Source: CAZNXJ01 sp964577115 (GTDB lineage: Bacteria; Planctomycetota; Planctomycetia; Pirellulales; Pirellulaceae). From it: 15,615 bases of DNA. This document shows positions 7,111 to 13,849 of the stretch, in pieces. The notes under the pieces were generated by a model. It searched no databases. It saw only the letters and a list, made by a program, of their open reading frames with translations, and was not told the DNA's origin. The stretch is taken from contig CAZNXJ010000053.1 in NCBI GenBank assembly GCA_964577115.1, forward strand, positions 1 through 15,615. The letters are read 5' to 3'. Made by a program: the position numbers and the translations under genes. Numbering within the stretch: position 1 is the stretch's first letter; the number at the start of each line of letters is the position of its first letter.

Positions 7111-7596
7111 TCAGTTGGAAAAATTTCCCCACACCTCAAAGCGGTTGATAACGCGCGCGGGGTTGGGGACGCCGCCGATCATCGCGGGGGCCCCTGGCGG
7201 CAAGGCGTAGGTCGCGAAGCTTTGCTCCAGTGCGCGCCGAACTGCCCGTTCCAACTCGCGCATTCGAGCCTTGTGCGCCGTCGCCGCCCCCGGCCCCATA
7301 TGCGGACCAGGCGGGGCGAGATTATAGGCGGTCGGTACGAAAACGCTGCAGACCGTGCTGGGAGCGCCTACATCGTTCCTTTGAACGGAAATATTGATGA
7401 AATTACCGGGAGCATTCTGCCGGTCCACTCGCCATCGAAAGACATTTGGCACGAAGGTGCCTGGCGTGCCAAACATGTTGGCGGCCGTGATCTGACCAAT
7501 GGCATTACTGATTTGCGCCGCGGCACCTGCGGGCATTAGATTGGCGGGCAGCGCTGGGCCATTCCCAAGGGCCCACTGGCGGGTTTGAAGAGGCAT
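7111..7596 (-). CDS. Uncharacterised 161-residue protein
   Basis: I do not recognise this protein. ATG at 7596 has a near-perfect Shine-Dalgarno (GGGAGG at 7602-7607, five bases away), the best reason to believe it. The product is Gly/Pro/Ala/Asn-rich in its first 100 residues (PALPANLMPAGAAAQISNAI at 14-33, TAYNLAPPGPHMGPGAA at 89-105). It then has one amphipathic helix of basic and acidic residues (about 108-127, ARMRELERAVRRALEQ) and ends NRFEVWGNFSN. No signal peptide, membrane segment or cysteine cluster is seen. The central part (about 45-90) has alternating hydrophobic residues suggesting beta strands. It follows the GNAT gene on the same strand after 321 bases, so it probably has its own promoter. 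The antisense frame (6832-7539) is also open, so coding strand is likely but not certain. Confidence 0.6.
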   Translation of the reverse strand: MPLQTRQWALGNGPALPANLMPAGAAAQISNAIGQITAANMFGTPGTFVPNVFRWRVDRQNAPGNFINISVQRNDVGAPSTVCSVFVPTAYNLAPPGPHMGPGAATAHKARMRELERAVRRALEQSFATYALPPGAPAMIGGVPNPARVINRFEVWGNFSN

Positions 7597-7917
7597 CACT
7601 TCCTCCCTTCCTAAATGAGAGATCCGTTTACGAAGGGGCCGACTACAGCGCCTTCGACGATCCTCGGCGGTAGCGCGCCAGACGCCCTCGACCGCCGCAA
7701 CTGGACGGCGCAAGCCATCGGCTCCCTCTGCCCCAAGACGGACAGCGGGCGAAATGCGCCTCTGCCGTCCTGAATGAATGGTGCGATTTTGCCGTCCCGA
7801 AAATGCTCACGCAAGAAGTTTTTTCAAGGAACGCGCAGGACGGATCGCGCAGTTCCGTGGAACTGCCGAATGCCACCGGCTAGAAACGCGAGCGCTACGC
7901 GGCAGCTGCTCCCGCGT
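7597..7917. other. Intergenic stretch upstream of the 161-residue gene
   Basis: These 321 bases separate the GNAT stop from the start of the 161-residue gene. A minus-strand frame of 67 codons (7611-7814, TTG start) ends just before the Shine-Dalgarno of that gene. It has no convincing ribosome site and no family resemblance, so I do not call it. The stretch holds the inverted repeat at 7849-7866 and a six-T run at 7819-7824 (+ strand). Confidence 0.45.
7849..7866. repeat. 8-bp inverted repeat with a 2-base centre
   Basis: GCAGTTCC (7849-7856), GT, GGAACTGC (7859-7866) is a perfect 8+8 inverted repeat. It lies about 50 bases past the GNAT stop on the minus strand and about 250 bases upstream of the 161-residue gene. 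The tight centre suits a dimeric repressor site better than an RNA hairpin. No U-tract follows on the minus strand. Confidence 0.4.
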
Positions 7918-8475
7918 TCATTCTTCCGCCACGTCTTCCGTGAACGGCGGAGACCATTGGACGCGGCCCTCAACGCCCCCTAGCGATCCCGGCACGAGCT
8001 CCATCGCCATCCACGCCTCGCCACCGCCAAACCGCGAATCCAAGCGCCGAGCCAACTCCGGTGTGAACCCGAACCGCCGGTAGAACTCAGGATGGCCGAG
8101 GACGAGCACAACTCGATGTCCGGCTTGCCTGCACGCCTCCAAGCCGGCCGCCACGAGCTTGCTGCCAACGCCTTGTCTCTGGTGGCGCGGAATCACGGCC
8201 ATGGGAGCCAGCGACAGGGCCTGCACCGATCCAGAACGCATAACGATGGCAACGCGACTGAACGCAATGTGTCCGACGATCTCCCCATCTACCTCCGCTA
8301 CGAGCGACACCTCGACGAACCCGCCGTCACGCAACGAATCGACGAGCTTCGCCTCGTAGGTGCCCTCGAAAGCCTCCCGATGAACGCTCCGTATGGACGC
8401 TCGGTCAGGCTCGATTTCTGGTCGAATAGCGATTCTCAAACTTCTCGTCCTCGGCCCTTCGATAGCCTGTTGCAT
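7918..8475 (-). CDS. GNAT-family N-acetyltransferase (YhbS-like)
   Basis: The 185-residue product has the GNAT fold sequence: IRPEIEPDRASIRSVHREAF (17-36), the strand LVAEVDGEIVGHIAFS (58-73), and motif A LAPMAVIPRHQRQGVGSKLV (89-108), with the acetyl-CoA pyrophosphate loop Q-R-Q-G-V-G at 99-104. Then come VVLVLGHPEFYRRFGF (122-137), the HPxFYxRFGF signature of YhbS-like members. It should transfer acetyl from acetyl-CoA to an amine; the acceptor is unknown. Two starts are possible. ATG 8475 lies inside the upstream 1642-codon gene (40-base overlap). TTG 8439 overlaps its TGA as TTGA and begins four residues before IRPE, closer to usual GNAT N-termini. Either way translation is probably coupled to the large gene. 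I list the ATG with reservation. Confidence 0.85.
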   Translation of the reverse strand: MQQAIEGPRTRSLRIAIRPEIEPDRASIRSVHREAFEGTYEAKLVDSLRDGGFVEVSLVAEVDGEIVGHIAFSRVAIVMRSGSVQALSLAPMAVIPRHQRQGVGSKLVAAGLEACRQAGHRVVLVLGHPEFYRRFGFTPELARRLDSRFGGGEAWMAMELVPGSLGGVEGRVQWSPPFTEDVAEE

Positions 8476-11400
8476 TCCTTCATGTAGAGCGTCGCCAGGT
8501 CGGAGAAGTGACCGGTCGTGACGCCCGCAGTGCTGGAGAACAGCCGTTGCGCTAGGTCCAGCCACGTGGCCGGTGGATTCCGCAGTGAACGCAGCACGTC
8601 CGGAACGGGTTCGCTGAACGGGTCGGCCATGACACCACCGTGCGCGGTGACCGCGTGGTAGATCGACAGTGCGAGGAGAAAGGAGCAGACCACATTGGGG
8701 CGCGCTCGTACCAACCTGCGCTGATTGGCCGCCTTGAGCCGCGCTTCCGCGAAATCGCGCTCAATGACGTAGGTCGTGTCGAAGGCACTCACCGCTCGAT
8801 AACAGTCGGCCAGGCGATCTGCTGACTGCCCCAGCTGTACTCGTCTTAAATAAAGCTGACCGATGGCCATCAAGAATTGATGATGGTACGGAGTCTTGGC
8901 CCATTCGCTGGCCAAATCGGCGTTGTCCGCCGACGGATCATCACGTTCACAGTCCAGCTGTAATTCTTGCTCGTTCCGCCGATAGTAACGTCGAAGTCCG
9001 CCCACGTACCGCGAATAGAGCCTTTCGATCCGTTGAAAATCCACGTCGTCTCCGCGCTCCAGGCGAAGGCGGGATATCAGTACGACATACTTAACTAATC
9101 CCGACGTATGGCAGCCGTCGGCGATTAGGTGCTTGTAAGCCATTTCGAGATAGTGGGGCAACTCGTTCGCCAGCCGGAAATCGTGGGTGTAGAACCGGTC
9201 ACCTTGGTAAATGGTCGCGGTGAGCGAGGATTCAGCCAGGATGGTGGCTGCGGTACGGCGAATATCGGGATGCCGCGAATGGCCGCTGGTATTCGCGTCC
9301 AGGAGAGCGGCCGCGGACTCGATTGCGCTGTCAAAATCATGCAGGTAGCGACGAAAACGCGACTCCTCCAAAAGCAGGATTGGATGCCGTCCGCAAGCGG
9401 CCTTTCCCTCGGCAAAGATTGCGTCGACTTCCTCAATCTGATTGCTTCTTTCCGCATCCCGTTCTCCACGAGTCATGCGGCGACGCTTGAGTGGATCCAC
9501 CGCCAGCTGCATTTGCCGGTAGTACGAACAGGTCTGCCAGGCCAGCTCATTAAAAATCTGCGGAAAGGGGCCGTAGCGTCGTAGGATGTGGCGCAGTCCG
9601 GCCGCGCGCTCCTGGAAGGCCCGGGTAAGGTAGTGCTGCTTCCTGCTAGCGCCTAACCGATCCCATGACTTCTGATGAGCTGCGGCTGTTTTCTCGGCGA
9701 TCGTACGACAGCTCCCTTGCAACGCGAACTTCAACTGGCGCAATTCCAGCATGAAGCGCCCCACGGCACGGCCCTGCCGGCGATTCCGCTGAGCCCACAT
9801 CTCGGCACGCTTCATCAGCTTCGGCAAGGTGGGAGCTTCCCAGCTATCCAACACCGTCCAGCGACGCGGGCGACCCTCCTTGAAAAGCCCCCCTCGAAGT
9901 AACAGACGCCAGATGTTTAGGCTGAGCTCCTCGTCGCTGCGCATTAAACATTCACTTAGCAGAAAATCGGCTTCGCGGCGCAATCGGCGTGCGATAGCGC
10001 GCAACTTTACATCGTCTGGCTTCGCCGCACGGTTTACCGCTCGGCTGAGCTGCTGGAGGACTTTGATGCGCGTTACCACGTAGTGGGCCGGTGACCGTCT
10101 GGCGTTGAACGTCGTATCGGTTCGAAGCAACGACAGCGCCCATCGGAGCATGCGGACGCGTCCCCGCTGCGACTGAATGCGCGTTGCCGAGTCGCGTACC
10201 GTGTCCGCCAATTCGACGGTAAATTCTGTCCGCCTCGAAACCAAGTCCGCTAACCGGGATTGAACGGCTTCGATGATCTGACGTGTTGACTGACCGCGAA
10301 CGCGGGATGGTAGATTTTCGCGATGGTACAACCTGGCCACGTTGAGAACTCGCGGGATCCACCAGGCGGGATGAGTCGAGACGCGCAGGCCGGTGAGGGC
10401 CGCCTGCAGGGCCTCATTGTGGATATGCAAGCGTCGTGAAAGGCTCGTCTCCATGCGAGCCTCGGTTTGGAGCACACGCAGGTGAACCCAGGCCGTAAAC
10501 TGATCGCCTTCCGGGCCAATCGTGTTAATCAGATGGCGCGCGTCCGCTAGTCGGTGCCTGCATCGCTGCGCATCCTTCGCAAGAAGAGCACACCAGGCCG
10601 TATTCGTCAGCCAGCTGAGCACCCAGTTGCGAAAGTAGTGATCTTGAGGGCGTCGAGCGACCTCTGCCAAGAGGGCGTCGGCAACAGCGTCTCGCCAGAC
10701 AGCAATTTGTCCGGCGTGACCGAACACCTGAAGTGCTTGATGCAGTAAATGGTCGTAAGCTCGAACAGTTAGGGCCGTGATGTCCCCAGCATTCTCAATC
10801 ATAGGGACGCTGGCGAGAATTCCCTCGAGCGCGTTGGCATCATGGTCGCGAATCGCTAACGAGATTGCGGCAGTAAGCGGGCTGCTGCCGAAGACGGCAG
10901 AGGTGTCCGTCGCGGCGGCAGAATCCGCGAGCCCTTCGGGGCGCAGGATAGAATCGACGCTCGCCTGATAGATCCATGGCTCGAGGCACTGAACGAGCGC
11001 GAAAGGCGACGCCACGTGCCGCAAGAGGTACGTGCGACTGTCCTCCAGCGCATGAGAAAACTCGGCAATGGCGTCGTCCGAGTCTATTGCGTTTCCAATA
11101 TCGGCGAGCAAACGGGTAAGGCCCAGCGTTAGCAGCTCGACATCATCACTGAAATTGGCGAGCCGCGGCAGCAGGACCCGGCGCCCCAAGTCGGATATGC
11201 TGGTCGCCGAACGGTTGCCCATTGTGACCAGCTCGGTGGCCCAGTCGGGAAACTTGGGAGCGGGAAGATTTGCCCGTGACAAAGTTTCCGAAGAAACTGG
11301 AATGCCTTTCAGGATTGCCAAGAGGCATAGGGTGGCCAGCGGAGTCAAGTGTCCCTCGTCTATGACGAGCGTGCTGTATAGTCCGCGTTCTTCGGACGGC

Positions 11401-13364
11401 AGTCCTTCGATCCAACTGGCCCAGCTGCATTCCGCAATAAGAAAAGCGAGTTCGACGGGGTCAAGCGGACGCCCATCTCTCAGGAGCTTCTGAACTGCGA
11501 ACTCTGTGTGCTCCGCAATCGTCGCTGGTCGAAAGGTAAAGGCCTCTCCCAGGTGGGTCACAACTTGTTGGGCGATCGCTGTGTCGCCTGTGTGCTGGGC
11601 AATAATGCGGACAGCCACTGCGGCCGAGATTTCCGGCACTCGGACGGCGTCAAGGACCAAGCGGTCGCCGAGCATATTAACTCGATTGGATCCTAGTACC
11701 TCATTGAGATCCGTCTTGGCGGTAAGAATACCGCACCCGCGATTAAACGTTGAAAGGCGGAAAAACTCGTCCAGCTCCTTTTGGGACTCTGCGGTCTGGA
11801 ACGCTTCATCTGCCCCGCACAGCACGGCGATCAACGAGTATTCGTGAAGATCCTGCAATGCTTCATGAAACCGAGCACGTAAGTAGGCGAGCTCGCCATC
11901 GCGTCCTGCCACCTCGCGAAACCACTGGTCGTGTCCTTCCAAGCGGAGCTCGCGCTGAGCGCTTCGCAATAGGTGATGATCTGGAAACGGCGATAAATCC
12001 AATGCCAAGGCCGCTAAAGGCATCTGAGGCGCAACGCGACGGCCAAATTGCCGGAGAGCATTGGCGATGATGTACTTCTTACCGCACGCGGCCGGGCCGA
12101 CAACTGGCAAGATCGCCTTGAGCCGAATCTGCTCATCTACGAGGGATATTTGCGACTCACGCCCGAAATGATCGCCGGCCGTTGAACTGATAGGAGCTGG
12201 TAGGCTGTTGTGCAGCACGTACGGGAGCGCTGACCCGTCGAAATTCGGGACGAAGTTCTTGCTCGATGCGAAAGCGCCCGCCGCCTGATGCGCACCGTGA
12301 GCCGTGACCATTCTTTCGATGCGAGTCACCGTGTCGCCAATCGCTTTTACATTGTCATGGGTCGTCCGCTGAAGTGCGTGCGACTGGGCCTGGCGCTGCG
12401 CAACGCCGTTAATGCCGTCGCGGATTGCAGCCGTGTCGATCTTCACTTCGAGGACGTCCATGGTGAGAGCCTCGAGTTTGTCCGCGATCGTCAGCGCACT
12501 GTCTTTGATCGACTCGGTGAACGCTACGAACTCGCCTTGGAACCAGGCGGGACGACGATCCATGTCGTACTGCAAGTCGGTCAGGGCTTCGGTAACCCCT
12601 TCGTGGATGCATTGGCGAAGGTGCTCGGGGGAGAGCCGGTCGACGGAATGCACAAGTACGCTTACCCGGTCGAGAATCGCCCGCAGTAGCGCAAAATTCG
12701 CGGCATGGCGTGCCCGAGTTCCGATGGGCGAATCACCTCTGACAAGCTCATTGGCCTCTGTTGCGAACCAGGTGTGAAGATGGCGCGCCACGTGATTGAT
12801 TCCGGGCTGCTCAAGGACTTCACCTTTCGGTGTTGTCACTTTACAGAGCTGCGTAGTCACTTCGACCCAAAACGCCGGAATAGCCATTACAGTTGTGGCG
12901 CCGCCGACCGGTGTGCCGAGGACTTCCAGGATCGCCTCTTCGGTCAGGACGCTCGAAGGCAGCGCATCCAGCACCTCGCGGACTTGCCCGACGGTCGCTT
13001 TTGCCATTCTCTTGACAGTCGGTCGCCAACGGTTCGTGAGGGATAACGTGTCCCGGCATGCCGCCAGCGCATTTATGATGGCAGCTGCGGCGAGATCATT
13101 CAGGTCGTGATTTTTCGCCGGGCCTGGTGAGCGAGTGATACGGCTACAGCAGCTGGCGCGGAAGGTGTCGAGAAGCTCATGGGCGAAATTGCTGACGGCC
13201 GCATCGGGAATGCTTCGCAGAAGGCCCCACAAATACGGCATGCCCGCGGCGACTCCCGCAGCTGTTCCCGCGGCGGGCCCGGCCGAAGCTGCAAGAGCTC
13301 CCCCGACAGCGGCGCATACCACGAGCGCCACACCGCGGCTAACCGTCTCCGCCGATACTCGCAC
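8436..13364 (-). CDS. Giant STAND/NLR-like protein with glycine-zipper N-terminus and degenerate P-loop
   Basis: This 1642-residue protein starts at GTG 13364 (GGAG at 13374-13377, nine bases upstream; in-frame stop shortly before). Residues 11-50 are hydrophobic and include the zipper G29-G33-G37-G41. Residues 60-280 are helical and unrecognised; 285-355 look coiled-coil. A STAND NTPase core follows: linker LPAP (388-391) and FGRE (400-403), P-loop GPAACGKKY (423-431), Walker B-like LIAVLCGADE (511-520), sensor-like GCGILTAKTD (543-552), a helical segment with FRPATIAEH (611-619), then probably a winged helix (632-720). The remaining 900 residues are helical, Arg-rich and TPR-like without clean repeats. 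STAND proteins couple ligand sensing by C-terminal repeats to oligomerisation and effector activation; several defend against phages. The expected P-loop Ser/Thr is Lys430 and the first Walker B Asp is Cys516, so hydrolysis may be lost. No nuclease, protease, SIR2 or TIR motif is visible. Defence is inferred. Confidence 0.8.
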   Translation of the reverse strand: MRVSAETVSRGVALVVCAAVGGALAASAGPAAGTAAGVAAGMPYLWGLLRSIPDAAVSNFAHELLDTFRASCCSRITRSPGPAKNHDLNDLAAAAIINALAACRDTLSLTNRWRPTVKRMAKATVGQVREVLDALPSSVLTEEAILEVLGTPVGGATTVMAIPAFWVEVTTQLCKVTTPKGEVLEQPGINHVARHLHTWFATEANELVRGDSPIGTRARHAANFALLRAILDRVSVLVHSVDRLSPEHLRQCIHEGVTEALTDLQYDMDRRPAWFQGEFVAFTESIKDSALTIADKLEALTMDVLEVKIDTAAIRDGINGVAQRQAQSHALQRTTHDNVKAIGDTVTRIERMVTAHGAHQAAGAFASSKNFVPNFDGSALPYVLHNSLPAPISSTAGDHFGRESQISLVDEQIRLKAILPVVGPAACGKKYIIANALRQFGRRVAPQMPLAALALDLSPFPDHHLLRSAQRELRLEGHDQWFREVAGRDGELAYLRARFHEALQDLHEYSLIAVLCGADEAFQTAESQKELDEFFRLSTFNRGCGILTAKTDLNEVLGSNRVNMLGDRLVLDAVRVPEISAAVAVRIIAQHTGDTAIAQQVVTHLGEAFTFRPATIAEHTEFAVQKLLRDGRPLDPVELAFLIAECSWASWIEGLPSEERGLYSTLVIDEGHLTPLATLCLLAILKGIPVSSETLSRANLPAPKFPDWATELVTMGNRSATSISDLGRRVLLPRLANFSDDVELLTLGLTRLLADIGNAIDSDDAIAEFSHALEDSRTYLLRHVASPFALVQCLEPWIYQASVDSILRPEGLADSAAATDTSAVFGSSPLTAAISLAIRDHDANALEGILASVPMIENAGDITALTVRAYDHLLHQALQVFGHAGQIAVWRDAVADALLAEVARRPQDHYFRNWVLSWLTNTAWCALLAKDAQRCRHRLADARHLINTIGPEGDQFTAWVHLRVLQTEARMETSLSRRLHIHNEALQAALTGLRVSTHPAWWIPRVLNVARLYHRENLPSRVRGQSTRQIIEAVQSRLADLVSRRTEFTVELADTVRDSATRIQSQRGRVRMLRWALSLLRTDTTFNARRSPAHYVVTRIKVLQQLSRAVNRAAKPDDVKLRAIARRLRREADFLLSECLMRSDEELSLNIWRLLLRGGLFKEGRPRRWTVLDSWEAPTLPKLMKRAEMWAQRNRRQGRAVGRFMLELRQLKFALQGSCRTIAEKTAAAHQKSWDRLGASRKQHYLTRAFQERAAGLRHILRRYGPFPQIFNELAWQTCSYYRQMQLAVDPLKRRRMTRGERDAERSNQIEEVDAIFAEGKAACGRHPILLLEESRFRRYLHDFDSAIESAAALLDANTSGHSRHPDIRRTAATILAESSLTATIYQGDRFYTHDFRLANELPHYLEMAYKHLIADGCHTSGLVKYVVLISRLRLERGDDVDFQRIERLYSRYVGGLRRYYRRNEQELQLDCERDDPSADNADLASEWAKTPYHHQFLMAIGQLYLRRVQLGQSADRLADCYRAVSAFDTTYVIERDFAEARLKAANQRRLVRARPNVVCSFLLALSIYHAVTAHGGVMADPFSEPVPDVLRSLRNPPATWLDLAQRLFSSTAGVTTGHFSDLATLYMKECNRLSKGRGREV

Positions 13365-13429
13365 GTTCGTGATCTCCGTGTCCCGCTGGTTGCTTGATCA
13401 GTTCGCAATTCCTGATGGGTGGCAACGTT

Positions 13430-13443
13430 GCTGTCGCGACAGC
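13430..13443. promoter_or_regulatory. 14-bp perfect palindrome upstream of the STAND-like gene
   Basis: GCTGTCGCGACAGC is fully self-complementary and begins 66 bases upstream of the GTG start. It directly precedes a TTGCCA that could serve as a -35 element on the minus strand. A dimeric regulator could bind here to control the large gene, but nothing else supports that role. Confidence 0.35.
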
Positions 13444-13683
13444 TTCTGAAGAGCGTCATCACGCGCGCCTTCGAACCGGGGCGAGGTACGTCAGGCCTGC
13501 GTTCGACTTCGTAGAAACGCGCGATGCAGACCAGAAACCATCCAGTCGTGAATGCCGGCGATATTAAGGCTCGAGTGGGCAAGCGCCGCGTACGGCTCCA
13601 TGGCGGCGCGGGCGGCCTACGGGCTTCCGAGCATGGCGGCCGCAGCCGGCACGGTAGAAATGGCGTCACGGCCTGATTGTGAT

Positions 13684-13723
13684 CGATTCACCCGGGTCGA
13701 GGCAAGCAAAATGCTGTGAATCG
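13684..13723. repeat. 8-bp inverted repeat upstream of the alpha/beta hydrolase
   Basis: CGATTCAC (13684-13691) and GTGAATCG (13716-13723) are perfect inverted copies 24 bases apart, about 130 bases before ATG 13850. The spacing, roughly three helical turns between arm centres, would suit two sites on one DNA face. It could also be chance. Confidence 0.3.
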
Positions 13724-13849
13724 GCGTTCGCCCCGGGGCCCTCGTCGAATTGTGAGCACTAGAAAATCCGGGTGGGCTGTCGATTTGCCGGATCGCCGAT
13801 CGACTTATCGGAGGGACAGTCGCCCGTTCCAGGTTTTCAGGAGTCGATC

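Larger units (their letters stand above)
13365..13849. other. Divergent intergenic region with inverted repeats
   Basis: These 485 bases separate the divergent starts of the large STAND-like gene (minus) and the alpha/beta hydrolase (plus), so they should hold both promoters. I see a 14-bp perfect palindrome (13430-13443) and an 8-bp inverted repeat (13684-13723). On the minus strand a weak pair TTGCCA, 17 bases, ACTGAT lies between the palindrome and GTG 13364. A minus frame running through 13669-13100 is an out-of-frame shadow of the large gene's 5' end. No convincing gene is present. Confidence 0.5.

Noticed and set aside
7090..7135. GGAAAAATTTCC near-palindrome as a terminator of the 161-residue gene
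   Set aside because: It lies inside the last codons of that gene, has a 5-bp stem and no GC-rich part.
6832..7539. Open + strand frame of 235 codons
   Set aside because: It lacks a ribosome binding site, its translation is low-complexity and Arg/Gly-rich, and it is antisense to the better supported minus-strand gene at 7111-7596.
7611..7814. Possible 67-residue gene just upstream of the 161-residue gene
   Set aside because: It has a TTG start with no Shine-Dalgarno and no recognisable sequence features. Its position could fit a leader peptide, but nothing supports it.
8436..13364. Assignment of the large protein to a named Avs or other described defence type
   Set aside because: The size and layout are similar, but no diagnostic effector domain is visible and the NTPase motifs are non-canonical, so a specific name would be unsupported.
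13100..13669. Minus-strand frame of 189 codons over the 5' end of the large gene
   Set aside because: It is Arg/Pro/Ser-rich, out of frame with the large gene and without a ribosome site. The large gene has the stronger coding character across the shared region.
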